Assembly: GCF_014384905.1 (NCBI RefSeq)
Contig: NZ_JACRSV010000003.1
Location: 186,001 to 250,000, forward strand
Origin: Fumia xinanensis
GTDB lineage: Bacteria > Bacillota > Clostridia > Oscillospirales > Ruminococcaceae
Length of the DNA stretch: 64,000 nt
Direction: 5' to 3'
The notes under the pieces were generated by a model that worked only from the letters and a program-made list of their open reading frames with translations, did no database searches and was not told the DNA's origin. The translations under genes were made by a program, and so were the position numbers. Of this stretch, positions 1-8,886 are shown one piece after another. How positions within the stretch are numbered: the stretch's first letter is position 1; every line of letters starts with the position of its first letter.

Positions 1-31
1 AAAACTCCTTTTATACCAATTTAGGTAAAAT

Positions 32-1345
32 TTATTTCTCGATTTGATCCATGGACAGCGCCTCGGTCATTTTTTTGATCTGGTCATCGTAGAGGAATTT
101 GACCAGAGACTCGTCCAGCATAATTTCACAGCTTTCGCCGGTCTGCATATTTTTGATGTTGGCCTTGTTTTCCGCCAGCTCGTTTTCGCCCAAAACCATC
201 GAGAACTGGGCTTCTATTTTGTCGGCGTATTTCATCTGAGCCTTGACGCTGCGGCCCATGGTGTCGCATTCGGCGTAAAAGCCTTCGTTGCGGAGATCTG
301 TCACCAATTGAAGTGCCCGGATAGACGCTTCTTCGCCGATGGAGGCGATGTAGAGGTCACAGGGCTGGGGCGCGGGGATCTCTACTCCCTGTGCTTCTGC
401 CACCATGAGAAGCCGTTCGATGCCCATAGCGAAGCCCAGGGCGGGCTGGTCATTGCCGCCTAAGCTTTTTAAAAGCCCGTCGTACCGCCCGCCGCCGCAG
501 ACGGTGCTTTGCGCGCCGATGTCACCAGAGACGAATTCGAAAACAGTTTTATTGTAATAGTCGAGGCCTCGGACGATACGGGGGTTGACCACATAGGCGA
601 TATTTAAAGCGTCCAACCTCTTTTTAAGCCCTTCAAAGTGGGCTTTGCAGTCGTCACAGAGATAGTCCAGCACCGCGGGGGCATCTTTGGCAATTTCCTT
701 ACAGACAGGACTCTTGCAGTCGAGAATCCGCATCGGGTTTTTATCGAGACGGGTCAAGCAGGTCTCGCAGAGCTCGTCTTTGCGGGCTTCAAAGTACTGC
801 TTCAAAGCGGTGTGATATTCCTTGCGGCAGGTGGGACATCCGATGGAGTTGATTTCCAGCGAAAGGCCCTCGATGCCGAGAATGGCAAAAAAGTCGTTGA
901 CGAAGGAAATGACTTCCACGTCGGCGCTGGGAGAAGCGGAACCAAACATCTCCACGCCCAGCTGATGGAACTGGCGGAAACGGCCCGCCTGGGGCTTCTC
1001 GTTGCGAAAACAGGAGATGTTATAGCTCACCTTGACAGGCAGTGCCTCATTGATGAGACCGCTTTGCAATACAGCACGGTTGATGCCGGCAGTACCCTCT
1101 GGACGCAGGGTCAGGTCCCGGCCGCCCTTATCGGTGAAGGTGTACATTTCCTTCTGTACCACGTCAGTGGTGTCCCCTACCGAGCGGGTGAAGAGTCTGG
1201 TTTCCTCAAAAACGGGAGTGCGCATTTCTTTAAAACCGTACAGCCGTGCCGTATCGAGAAACAACCGCTCCACAAACTGCCACTTATAACTTTGGGCGGG
1301 CAGTACATCCTGGGTTCCTTTGATGGATTTGATTTCTAACGCCAT
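32..1345 (-). CDS. hisS: Histidyl-tRNA synthetase
   Basis: Class II aminoacyl-tRNA synthetase that charges tRNA-His in the cytoplasm. The 437-residue length is normal for the family. The N-terminus has the typical KSIKGTQDVLP stretch, and the HisRS signature RGLDYYNKTVFEF lies near residue 265. The C-terminal anticodon-binding domain (from about residue 335) is present. The ATG start has AAAGGAG 8 nt upstream. It is the last complete gene of a long minus-strand cell-shape block, separated from mgsA by a hairpin. A further AAAGGAG at 5-11 (minus strand) just before the left edge suggests that another gene, possibly aspS, starts right outside the window; that is inference. Confidence 0.97.
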   Translation of the reverse strand: MALEIKSIKGTQDVLPAQSYKWQFVERLFLDTARLYGFKEMRTPVFEETRLFTRSVGDTTDVVQKEMYTFTDKGGRDLTLRPEGTAGINRAVLQSGLINEALPVKVSYNISCFRNEKPQAGRFRQFHQLGVEMFGSASPSADVEVISFVNDFFAILGIEGLSLEINSIGCPTCRKEYHTALKQYFEARKDELCETCLTRLDKNPMRILDCKSPVCKEIAKDAPAVLDYLCDDCKAHFEGLKKRLDALNIAYVVNPRIVRGLDYYNKTVFEFVSGDIGAQSTVCGGGRYDGLLKSLGGNDQPALGFAMGIERLLMVAEAQGVEIPAPQPCDLYIASIGEEASIRALQLVTDLRNEGFYAECDTMGRSVKAQMKYADKIEAQFSMVLGENELAENKANIKNMQTGESCEIMLDESLVKFLYDDQIKKMTEALSMDQIEK

Positions 1346-1379
1346 ATGGAAACTCCTTTTATCTGTCTTTTTGCAAAGA

Positions 1380-1411
1380 AAGCAAGCTCATCGGTTCCGA
1401 TAAGCTTACTT
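1380..1411 (-). terminator. Hairpin between mgsA and hisS
   Basis: A 15-bp near-perfect inverted repeat (arms 1380-1394 and 1397-1411) lies between the mgsA stop and the hisS start. On the minus strand it is followed by a moderately T-rich TTTCTTTG, so it may act as a partial terminator of the upstream block. No T-box features were seen for hisS. Confidence 0.5.
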
Positions 1412-1441
1412 CCGTATTTCTATAGGGTTATGGAAATATCA

Positions 1442-1846
1442 TTACAGCCCCTGATTAACAATCATCCTCCAGTCCAAGTCTCCCCGTTCCAATCCGTGGA
1501 TGAGAACTTCGGCAGTGGCGATATTGGTGGCCATAGGAATGTTGTGGACATCACAAAGCCGCAGCAAGGTGGTCTCGTTGGGCTCGTGCGCCTTCGGAGT
1601 CAGCGGGTCGCGGAAAAACAACAAAAGATCAATTTCGTTGCAGGCAATCAAAGACGCGATTTGCTGGTCACCGCCTTGGGAGCCGCTCAAAAAACGCTTG
1701 ATGTTGAGGCCGGTGGCCTCGGCAATAAGTTTACCTGTTGTGCCGGTGGAACACAGATTATGATGGCTCATGATTCCACAATACGCAATACAAAACTGCA
1801 CCATCAATTCTTTTTTTGAATCATGTGCGATTAATCCGATATTCAT
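1442..1846 (-). CDS. mgsA: Methylglyoxal synthase
   Basis: Converts dihydroxyacetone phosphate to methylglyoxal plus phosphate, a glycolytic bypass that relieves sugar-phosphate build-up. The protein is 134 residues, close to other short MgsA proteins. It shows the phosphate-binding STGTTG segment (about residues 33-38), the SGSQGGDQQIA motif carrying the catalytic aspartate, and FFRDPL with the second conserved aspartate. It sits 37 bp after minD in the same direction, so it is probably the tail of that operon. The link with the mre/min block is positional only. Confidence 0.95.
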   Translation of the reverse strand: MNIGLIAHDSKKELMVQFCIAYCGIMSHHNLCSTGTTGKLIAEATGLNIKRFLSGSQGGDQQIASLIACNEIDLLLFFRDPLTPKAHEPNETTLLRLCDVHNIPMATNIATAEVLIHGLERGDLDWRMIVNQGL

Positions 1847-1883
1847 AATTTGTTCCTCCTTGTTGATTTTCTATTTAAGGGTT

Positions 1884-2615
1884 CTAATTTACCAGTAAAG
1901 GAATGTATTCGCCTTCTATCCGGAGGGCAATGGCCTTGCAGATGCGGACGATACGAGCGCCTGCGCTCAAGGGAAGTCCTTTTGAAGTACAAAGCTGCAT
2001 TTCTTGGTCCTCCGGCAGAACGCCGATGAGTTGGGAGCCTACTCCGTCGATCACTTCGTCCAAATCGGCGACAATCTGCTTTTTTACAAGCCTGTTGTTT
2101 ACTCGGTTTATAACGAGACGGTGACTGCCCATATCTGCCTTATGCAGGGCGCTGACCACTTTGCCGCCATCCCGGACGCAAACCGAGTCAGGCGTAGCCA
2201 CTACCAGAGCCATATCTGACATGGCGGCAATGCGCATACTGAGGCCCAGCCCAGCGGGCGTGTCCAAAATGATGATGTCGAAGTGCGGGCGAAGCCCTGC
2301 CACTAAAATATTTACGTCTTCCATAGCAATGGATGACTCCATAGAGACCGGAGCCACAATAACGTTTAGGTTTGAGTTCCACGGAGATTCCACAATAGCT
2401 TTATTAATGTTGCATCGGCCCTCCAGCAAGTCCCCCAAGTCGTAGACAATCCGGTCGGAAATGCCCAGCATCAGGTCCATCCCACGCAGGCCCACGTCGA
2501 ATTCAATCATTAAAACGCTTTTTCCAAGAAGCGCATAGGCCATTCCCAGGCCGACGCACACCGTGGATTTGCCTACGCCGCCCTTGCCGGAAGTAATCGA
2601 TAGGACTCGCGCCAT
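1884..2615 (-). CDS. minD: Septum-site determining ATPase MinD
   Basis: ParA/MinD-type ATPase that places the division septum by working with MinC at the membrane. The 243-residue protein has the deviant Walker A KGGVGKST at about residues 10-17 and the IILDTPAG switch near 120. The start at 2615 is chosen because the ATG is preceded by GAAAGGAAG and the protein then begins MARVLSITSGKGG as in the family; an upstream in-frame ATG at 2666 would add 17 unrelated residues. Unusually, the C-terminus ends at GEYIPLLVN without the basic amphipathic helix that normally anchors MinD, and neither minC nor minE is adjacent. It lies after PBP2 and before mgsA. Confidence 0.92.
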   Translation of the reverse strand: MARVLSITSGKGGVGKSTVCVGLGMAYALLGKSVLMIEFDVGLRGMDLMLGISDRIVYDLGDLLEGRCNINKAIVESPWNSNLNVIVAPVSMESSIAMEDVNILVAGLRPHFDIIILDTPAGLGLSMRIAAMSDMALVVATPDSVCVRDGGKVVSALHKADMGSHRLVINRVNNRLVKKQIVADLDEVIDGVGSQLIGVLPEDQEMQLCTSKGLPLSAGARIVRICKAIALRIEGEYIPLLVN

Positions 2616-2758
2616 AAAGATTCTTCCTTTCGCTTCCAAGCATAGGAAATGATATAGTGGTGGCAAATATAATTGTATTAGCCGCCATACCCTTACATTT
2701 TAACATATCTTTGCAAAGAATACTATAGCCAAAATACTTCTTTTTTAAAAATTTCCGG

Positions 2759-4870
2759 TTATTCGGGCTGTGAATCGCTGCCTAATGCCGGATTCTCACT
2801 CTCTCCAGGGGACGTGTCATCGTTTTCTTCCCCGGAGCCTTCTCCCGCTTCACCTTTGACGCCGTATGCGCTGTTCTTTCCGTGGGTAGAATAATAGGCG
2901 TCCAAAATACGGCGCATGAGGTAATTGGCGTTTTCCCCTTCTTCCAGCATGACACCCACGGCAATTTCGGGATTATCTACAGGTGCAAAGCCGATGAGCG
3001 CGGAGTTTGTGGTGTTGTTATCCACCTGGGGGGAGCCGGTTTTGATGGCAACCTGATATCCTAAATTGCTCAAAGAATAGGAGCCGCCAACCTTTTCCGC
3101 CGCACCGATCATGCCTTCAACAATGGCCTGATAGTTTTGCGGATGGATTTCAAATTGGGAGGCGATTTCCGGATCGGTGGAGGAAAGGACTTCCTTGTCG
3201 TCATAGCTGCGGACCTCTTTGATGATGTGCGCCTTATAGCGGGTGCCTTTGTTGGCCAAGGTCATTGCCTGGATTGCCAATTGTAGAGGTGTTACCGAAG
3301 TGTCCATCTGGCCGATAGCAGCCTGAACCACATTTCCTTGAAACCAGGTGGAGCCCAATGACTCTGAACGAGCAGGTCCGGACAGAGCACCTTTTTTGGA
3401 GGGGATCTCAAGCCCAGTTTCCTCGCCTAGACCTAATAGGCCTGCGTATTCATTCATTTTATCAATGCCCAGTCGGCGTCCCACATCGTAGAAAAAAATG
3501 TTGCAGGACACGGTCAAAGCTTTTGAGACGTTGGTCTGCCCATGCCACCCAAGGCAAGTGGGACGAAACTGGTTATTGGGCAAAATATCGTAATAATAAT
3601 AGGTGTGCTGGCAGTTGACGGTGGAGTTAGGGTTAATGATCCCTTCTTCCAACCCACCGACTGCTACGGCAGTCTTGAAAGTAGAACCGGGGCGGTACAG
3701 CCCGTCGGTAGCCCGGTTGAAGAGAGGGTTGTTTTTGTCGTTTAAGAGGGCGGTATAATCAGAAAAATAATTGTTGATGTCAAAGCTGGGATAATTCACC
3801 ATGGCGAGTACCCCGCCGGTTTTCACGTCCAGTACAACTACGGACCCGGCCTTGACGGTGTTGCCTTTACCGTTGGGGCGGGAACGGAGCCATGCGATAT
3901 GTTCTTCCAATGCTTCTTTAACTTTCCGCTGAAAGGCGGCATCTACAGTGAGAACCACTTTATCGCCGGATTGCGGGGCTTGCGTCACCTCTTCACTGAT
4001 AACGTCGCCACGCTTGTTCTGTTCCACGGCGCGGACACCGTCCACTCCGTGGAGAGTAGTCTCCATTACTTTTTCAATGCCAAAACGCCCTACTTGGCTG
4101 TTCATTTTATAACCCAGCTCTTTATAGTTTTCCTCATACTCTTCAGCATACATAGCACCGATGGTGCCGACTACATGAGGAAGAAGATCTCCGTTGGGAT
4201 AACTCCGGATATCCTCTTCCACTATGTCTACACCGGGAAATTGGTGGGACATTTCTTTTATTTTCAAAATGAATTCGATGGGGACGTCCTGTGCAAACAC
4301 ATACTGGTTATTGTTTATGGAAAAATCGGAGATGACCATGCCATAGCGGACGCCTGCGATTTTGCGGGCGGTCTCATCGTCATAACCCTCGATGTTAAAG
4401 GTGTCCAAAAGGTAATACATACAGTTTTCCGCTGTAGCGTAAACATTCAGTTCCAGTTTCTTCTTTAAAGTGGCAATTTCTTTTTCCTGTTCATTCAGAA
4501 ATTGGGGTGTGCCTGTCCGGGTAATGGGAAGCGGGTCATACCACTCCACCCCATTTTCCTCGCAGAGTTCCACCAGCTCTCTGATGATCTCATTTTGCTG
4601 GCTTCGGGGAAGAAAAGCGTACTGAAACACAATGTTGAATCCCGCCTTGTTTTCAGCGAAAGCCACTCCATTGCAGTCCACGATGTCGCCGCGGGCGGCC
4701 TTGATGGGAAGTTTACTGCTGGTCATCTGGTGGGTTTGTTCGTTGAGTTCCGCTCCCTGCACAATCTGGTAGGACATAAGTAAGAGGACAAAAAAGACAG
4801 AAAACACTGCGGATAGAACCGATAGAACGACCAGTCGATTGCGCTCAGTAGGCTTTTTTGCGGTTTTCAT
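2759..4870 (-). CDS. mrdA: Penicillin-binding protein 2 (class B, elongation)
   Basis: Class B transpeptidase that cross-links peptidoglycan with the MreBCD elongation machinery. The 703-residue protein has one N-terminal membrane segment (about residues 13-35), a pedestal/dimerisation domain, and a transpeptidase domain. That domain carries the three active-site boxes STFK (in YRPGSTFKTA), SCN (in LTVSCNIFF) and KTG (in AIKTGSPQVD). The C-terminal tail is acidic, serine-rich and low-complexity. The start at 4870 is preferred because AAAGGAG lies 10 nt upstream; the ATG at 4927 has no such site. It follows mreD by about 80 bp. Confidence 0.95.
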   Translation of the reverse strand: MKTAKKPTERNRLVVLSVLSAVFSVFFVLLLMSYQIVQGAELNEQTHQMTSSKLPIKAARGDIVDCNGVAFAENKAGFNIVFQYAFLPRSQQNEIIRELVELCEENGVEWYDPLPITRTGTPQFLNEQEKEIATLKKKLELNVYATAENCMYYLLDTFNIEGYDDETARKIAGVRYGMVISDFSINNNQYVFAQDVPIEFILKIKEMSHQFPGVDIVEEDIRSYPNGDLLPHVVGTIGAMYAEEYEENYKELGYKMNSQVGRFGIEKVMETTLHGVDGVRAVEQNKRGDVISEEVTQAPQSGDKVVLTVDAAFQRKVKEALEEHIAWLRSRPNGKGNTVKAGSVVVLDVKTGGVLAMVNYPSFDINNYFSDYTALLNDKNNPLFNRATDGLYRPGSTFKTAVAVGGLEEGIINPNSTVNCQHTYYYYDILPNNQFRPTCLGWHGQTNVSKALTVSCNIFFYDVGRRLGIDKMNEYAGLLGLGEETGLEIPSKKGALSGPARSESLGSTWFQGNVVQAAIGQMDTSVTPLQLAIQAMTLANKGTRYKAHIIKEVRSYDDKEVLSSTDPEIASQFEIHPQNYQAIVEGMIGAAEKVGGSYSLSNLGYQVAIKTGSPQVDNNTTNSALIGFAPVDNPEIAVGVMLEEGENANYLMRRILDAYYSTHGKNSAYGVKGEAGEGSGEENDDTSPGESENPALGSDSQPE

Positions 4871-4949
4871 GTGCAATACACTCCTTTCCGGAAAAATAGG
4901 AAAAAAATACTCGCCAACGGCATTCATTCTCCGATACCGTTGACGCTAA

Positions 4950-5474
4950 TTATGTTCGAATCATACTATTGAATTTTGTGGCGATAAACCGGACAAGATA
5001 GTAAAGGGGCACAGCAAAAAACGTGGTATACAGGGAGGAGAGCAGAAGCTGCCCAAAACTGAGCCAAACTCCATGAAAGCCCCATATCAGATAGTAAAAC
5101 AAAAAATTCCATATGCTGCAGATAAGGCTGACCCCTCCGACTGTGAGAAGGGCATTTGCCACATTGACCCGCACTAGATACATAGATAATAGCGCCGCCA
5201 AAAGACAGCAAACCAAAAGCACCATTCCGTAAAATCCAAAGACTTTTCCCGAGGCGAAATCCCAGAGAAAGCCGGTGATGAGGCCAAAGACAGCGCTGCC
5301 GATTTCTCCCTCAAACAGGGCGATACAAACAGCTAATGGAATGAGCAGCACAGGTTTGGTGTGATGGATCGTCAAAAGAGAGGGGGCGGTTTGGATACAA
5401 TAGAGTATCAGCAGCAAAACTGCGTAAATCCCCCATTTGATCACCGCTTTTGAGGTTTTGCCCAGTGTCATCAC
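4950..5474 (-). CDS. mreD: Rod shape-determining protein MreD
   Basis: Small polytopic inner-membrane partner of MreC in the rod/elongasome complex. It has 174 residues with five or six hydrophobic segments and the family-like segment FGLITGFLWDFASGKVFG near residues 62-79. The start codon overlaps the end of mreC by 4 bp, indicating translational coupling. Identification rests on order (mreB-mreC-mreD-PBP2), hydrophobic pattern and length, because MreD sequences are poorly conserved. Confidence 0.9.
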   Translation of the reverse strand: MMTLGKTSKAVIKWGIYAVLLLILYCIQTAPSLLTIHHTKPVLLIPLAVCIALFEGEIGSAVFGLITGFLWDFASGKVFGFYGMVLLVCCLLAALLSMYLVRVNVANALLTVGGVSLICSIWNFLFYYLIWGFHGVWLSFGQLLLSSLYTTFFAVPLYYLVRFIATKFNSMIRT

Positions 5475-6346
5475 GTTCCCTCGCTTTCATCTGTACGGGA
5501 GCTGTGATCCTGCTTGCCCAGAAAATCCGTCAACACAAATACGTGCTTGATTTCATAAACATCGCTGACCGGCTTGATGCTGGCGGAAGCCGTAATGCCC
5601 GATTTTTCCAGAGTCACTTCCTCTATGGTTCCGATGACCAAGTCGGGAGGATAATAGCCACTGGTTCCAGCGGTGACAATAATGTCCCCCTGTTTTACTT
5701 CGGTCGTTTTGGGAAGTAATTCCAGCTTAGCAAGACCTTTGTCTGCCAAAACGATGTCTCCAGTCAGGTTTCCGGTTTCCTTGGTGCGGATTTCCACTGC
5801 GCCCACATTGATTTCAGGACTCAGTATGGTGACGACTTTGGCATAAGTGGGGCCCAGAGAATCCACATATCCCACGAGGCCGTTACCGGTAATGACCGGG
5901 TCCCATTTGGAGATTCCGTGAACCGTTCCCTTGTCGATGGTAAAGGAACCAAACCGGTCGGAGGGGTCTCTGCCGATGATCCCGGCGTCCAAGAGCTGCA
6001 TGTCAGGATTCTCCTTTTTCAAGCCGACAATTTCCTGGAGCCGTTCATTTTCTGTTTTGGTATTTTCGTAATCCACCATTTTTTTGCGGAGTTCGGATAT
6101 TTCCTCCTTAAGCTGATCGTTTTCCTCTTGATTCGCTTTCGCGTTGACAAAGATGGAAAAGAAATCGGTAATAGAGTCCGACAGGGCCGCCGATGCCTTT
6201 TGGGCGGGAACGACAACAAAGGAGACGATTTTTTCCGGAATCGTAGCCAGCCCGCCTGTAGAGGCAGAATACAGCATGACGCCTACGATAACCGCCAAAA
6301 CGGCCGCGATGATTTTAAAGCGGACACTGTTAAAAAAGTCGCGCAA
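5471..6346 (-). CDS. mreC: Rod shape-determining protein MreC
   Basis: Bitopic membrane protein that connects MreB filaments with the periplasmic/extracytoplasmic wall synthases. The 291-residue protein has a single N-terminal membrane segment (about residues 11-30), a coiled coil (about 68-112, NQEENDQLKEEI and following) and the beta-rich MreC core ending near 275. The start is TTG at 6346 with AAAGGGGTG 8 nt upstream. It overlaps mreD by 4 bp. It is separated from mreB by a strong inverted repeat that could reduce its expression relative to mreB. Confidence 0.94.
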   Translation of the reverse strand: MRDFFNSVRFKIIAAVLAVIVGVMLYSASTGGLATIPEKIVSFVVVPAQKASAALSDSITDFFSIFVNAKANQEENDQLKEEISELRKKMVDYENTKTENERLQEIVGLKKENPDMQLLDAGIIGRDPSDRFGSFTIDKGTVHGISKWDPVITGNGLVGYVDSLGPTYAKVVTILSPEINVGAVEIRTKETGNLTGDIVLADKGLAKLELLPKTTEVKQGDIIVTAGTSGYYPPDLVIGTIEEVTLEKSGITASASIKPVSDVYEIKHVFVLTDFLGKQDHSSRTDESEGT

Positions 6347-6383
6347 GGCGCCACCCCTTTCTGAATTAAATTCAAATTGTCAC

Positions 6384-6437
6384 GAAAAGGAAAGAGCATG
6401 TTGAATGGCATTTGCCATCAAAAACTCTTTCCTTTTC
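6384..6437 (-). terminator. Inverted repeat between mreB and mreC
   Basis: Perfect 13-bp arms (6384-6396 GAAAAGGAAAGAG and 6425-6437) enclose a second small hairpin ATGGCA/TGCCAT (6405-6410, 6413-6418). In the minus-strand transcript the second arm itself ends in CUUUUC. It could be a leaky terminator or an RNA-processing structure setting the MreB:MreC ratio. Confidence 0.5.
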
Positions 6438-6441
6438 AGAA

Positions 6442-7461
6442 TTAATAGCGGGTTTCCTCTTCGCTGAGAATATCTGTGAGCCGGTCGATATTATCGAGCA
6501 CCATACCGGTGCCGTTTGCCACGCAGTCCAGCGGGTTTTCAGCGATCTGGACCGGCATACCGGTTTCCATATTAATGAGCTTGTCGAGGCTTTTCAGCAG
6601 CGCGCCGCCGCCGGTCAGCGTAATGCCCTGGTCGATAATGTCGGCTGCCAATTCAGGAGGAGTGCGCTCCAGAGTGATACGGATGGCCTCCAGAACCAGG
6701 CTCAGTGGGTCTTCTAAGGCACTGCGGATTTGGTCAGATGTAATTGTAATGTTCTCGGGCAGGCCGTTTAGGAGGTTTCTGCCCTTGATTTCCATCGACA
6801 GCTCCCCTTCTTCCAGAGGACAGGCGGAACCAATATTGATTTTGATATCCTCTGCGGTGCGCTCGCCGATAAGGAGGTTGTATTTTTTCTTGATGAAATT
6901 AATAATAGCCGCGTCGAATTCGTCGCCGCCTACCCGGACGGATTTTGCCGCCACAATGCCCCCTAAAGAGATGACTGCCACTTCGCTGGTGCCGCCGCCA
7001 ATGTCGACGACCATGGAACCGGTGGGCTCGGCCACGGGGAGTCCCGCGCCGATTGCGGCTGCCATGGGTTCTTCAATTATCGCAACCCGTTTGGCGCCCG
7101 CCTGCTCGGTAGCGTCGCGGACGGCACGGCGCTCAACGGCGGTGACGCCGGAGGGAATGCAGATGACTACCCGCGCCCGCGTGAAGAAAGATTTTCCAAT
7201 CGCTTTGCGAATAAATTCCTGCAACATGCTGGTAGTGATGTCAAAATCGGCAATCACGCCATCCTTCAAGGGCCGGACGGTGACGATGGAACCGGGAGTT
7301 CTACCGATAACGTCTTTAGCCTCCTGCCCCACGCACTTGACCTTGTCGTTTTTAATATCCACGGCGACGACGCTGGGTTCTCTGATGATAATGCCCTTCC
7401 CCTTCATATAAACCAGGGTATTGGCTGTTCCCAAATCAATGCCGATATCTTTTGAAAACAT
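6442..7461 (-). CDS. mreB: Rod shape-determining protein MreB (actin-like)
   Basis: Bacterial actin that forms membrane-bound filaments guiding lateral wall synthesis. The 339-residue protein shows the phosphate-1 loop IGIDLGTANTLVY at residues 7-19, phosphate-2 VVDIGGGTSEVAVIS near 160, and the adenosine motif LTGGGALLKSLD near 285. ATG start with GAGAGGAG upstream. A promoter (7527-7555) lies just upstream, so mreBCD can be transcribed independently of maf. Confidence 0.97.
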   Translation of the reverse strand: MFSKDIGIDLGTANTLVYMKGKGIIIREPSVVAVDIKNDKVKCVGQEAKDVIGRTPGSIVTVRPLKDGVIADFDITTSMLQEFIRKAIGKSFFTRARVVICIPSGVTAVERRAVRDATEQAGAKRVAIIEEPMAAAIGAGLPVAEPTGSMVVDIGGGTSEVAVISLGGIVAAKSVRVGGDEFDAAIINFIKKKYNLLIGERTAEDIKINIGSACPLEEGELSMEIKGRNLLNGLPENITITSDQIRSALEDPLSLVLEAIRITLERTPPELAADIIDQGITLTGGGALLKSLDKLINMETGMPVQIAENPLDCVANGTGMVLDNIDRLTDILSEEETRY

Positions 7462-7526
7462 AAGTGCTACTCCTCTCGATACGGCCGTTTCTCTGTTTAT
7501 GCGGCCTTCCTTTTACCAATATTTTT

Positions 7527-7555
7527 ATTATAACCTTTTGCAGGGTATTACACAA
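7527..7555 (-). promoter_or_regulatory. Promoter of mreB
   Basis: TTGTGT (7550-7555) and TATAAT (7527-7532) spaced 17 bp on the minus strand, about 65 bp upstream of the mreB start. Confidence 0.6.
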
Positions 7556-7577
7556 TCTTTTTTTGAAAAACCTGTTC

Positions 7578-8153
7578 TTATCCGAGAAAATCCTTCAATT
7601 CCCGCTTAAAACGGGCAATGGGGAATCCAACAACGTTAAAATAATCCCCTCGAATTTCCTTGACCAAGGTGGCGCCATAGCCTTGAATACCATAAGCCCC
7701 CGCTTTGTCAAAGGGCTCGCCAGTGTCCAAATATTCGTCGATATCCCGTTTTGACAAAGGGTAAAATTCCACTTCAGTAGAACAGACAAAGGAGCGATGA
7801 ACCTGCCCGTAGATGGTCACACCGGTCAGTACACGATGGACTTTTCCGGACAGAGCGGACAGCATATTAAATGCTTCCTTCCTGTCCTTTGGAATACCAA
7901 AAACACGACCTTCCGGAGAAACTACTACAGTATCTCCGCCAATGACAACGGCATTTTGATTTTCCCTTTCAAAGACTTCTTTTGCTTTTCCAAAAGAGAG
8001 TTTTTGAACAAGTTGCTCTGGAGCAAGCCCCTGCCCCATCAGTTTTTGCTCATCAAACTGGGAAGGAACGGAGGTGAAATCCGGAATAACCAGCGTTAAA
8101 AGTTCTTGCCTCCTAGGGGAGCGGGAGGCTAATATAAAACAGTTTACTTCCAT
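7578..8153 (-). CDS. maf: Maf family nucleotide pyrophosphatase
   Basis: House-cleaning nucleoside triphosphate pyrophosphatase (dTTP/UTP-type Maf), historically called septum formation inhibitor. The 191-residue protein has the N-terminal phosphate-binding SRSPRRQELL (residues 10-19) and the metal-binding VIGGDTVV near 70, plus the C-terminal KAGAYGIQG segment near 150, all intact. The start overlaps the stop of the DUF4321 gene by one base, so translation is coupled. Together with the nearby dut it places two nucleotide-pool sanitation enzymes in one operon. Confidence 0.94.
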   Translation of the reverse strand: MEVNCFILASRSPRRQELLTLVIPDFTSVPSQFDEQKLMGQGLAPEQLVQKLSFGKAKEVFERENQNAVVIGGDTVVVSPEGRVFGIPKDRKEAFNMLSALSGKVHRVLTGVTIYGQVHRSFVCSTEVEFYPLSKRDIDEYLDTGEPFDKAGAYGIQGYGATLVKEIRGDYFNVVGFPIARFKRELKDFLG

Positions 8154-8434
8154 CAGATTTTCCTTGCCACCTTCGCATAGATGAGGATAGAGCCGATAAT
8201 ACAGAGCAGCTTTGCAATATTTACTTCCAGCACGAATCCAAAGTTTAGCTTGATAATGGCCAAATCGACGGAAACAGGGTTCGGATAGCCGACTCCGATG
8301 GAATCACCCCAGCAAAGCCATTTCAAAAAGGAAACGTCTTGGGCCAGATTGGTGATAATGGTTCCGAGGATAATGCCGGACAGCAAAAACAGAAGGAATA
8401 ACAGTGTTTTTTTCAATTCGTTTCCTCTTTTCAT
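8153..8434 (-). CDS. DUF4321 small membrane protein
   Basis: A 93-residue protein with two hydrophobic segments (about residues 9-27 and 72-90). The central stretch NPVSVDLAIIKLNFGF matches DUF4321, a clostridial family usually found beside maf and mreB. No biochemical role is known. It overlaps dut by 4 bp (ATGA) and maf by 1 bp, so it is tightly coupled to both. A cell-envelope role near the Mre machinery is suggested only by location. Confidence 0.8.
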   Translation of the reverse strand: MKRGNELKKTLLFLLFLLSGIILGTIITNLAQDVSFLKWLCWGDSIGVGYPNPVSVDLAIIKLNFGFVLEVNIAKLLCIIGSILIYAKVARKI

Positions 8435-8877
8435 GAGAGCTTTTCACGGCCGGTGGACCCAAAGCCCCCGGCCCCCCTTTCAGTTTCGTCCAGCTCTTCG
8501 GCCTCTTCGACTTCCGGAAGCAGCACGGGGGAAATGACCAGCTGTGCGATACGGTCACCGTGATGAATGGTAAAAGGGACGGCAGAGTGGTTTGTAACCG
8601 GTACCAAAATTTCGCCCCGGTAGTCGCTGTCGATGACACCGACACAGTTAGCAAGTGTGATGCCGTACTTGGAGGCCAGCCCGCTGCGGGGATAAACCAA
8701 CCCCACCGTACCGGTTTCCAGGCCGATGGCGATGCCAGTTGGAATTTTGACAATTTCCCCTGGCTGGATAACTGCTTCCCCATCTAAATGAGCCGATAAG
8801 TCCAGTCCGGCGCTTTCCGCTGTAGCTCGCTTGGGTATCACAGCGCCATCCCGTATCCGTTTAATTTTCAGTTTCAT
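8431..8877 (-). CDS. dut: dUTP diphosphatase
   Basis: Hydrolyses dUTP to dUMP and pyrophosphate, keeping uracil out of DNA and feeding thymidylate synthesis. The 148-residue trimeric-type dUTPase shows the family motifs in order: AGLDLSA (24-30), PRSGLA, GVIDSDYRGE with the catalytic aspartate, GDRIAQL and the C-terminal flap GGFGSTG. The start lies 9 bp after the U32 peptidase stop. Confidence 0.97.
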   Translation of the reverse strand: MKLKIKRIRDGAVIPKRATAESAGLDLSAHLDGEAVIQPGEIVKIPTGIAIGLETGTVGLVYPRSGLASKYGITLANCVGVIDSDYRGEILVPVTNHSAVPFTIHHGDRIAQLVISPVLLPEVEEAEELDETERGAGGFGSTGREKLS

Positions 8878-8886
8878 ATGAGTACC

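Noticed and set aside
1346..1441. T-box leader for hisS
   Set aside because: The gap is under 100 bp and lacks the T-box GGUGG-type sequence; it holds a simple hairpin.
6476..7411. 311-codon open frame on the plus strand opposite mreB
   Set aside because: Shadow of mreB, low-complexity product rich in Ser/Pro/Arg, no site before the start.
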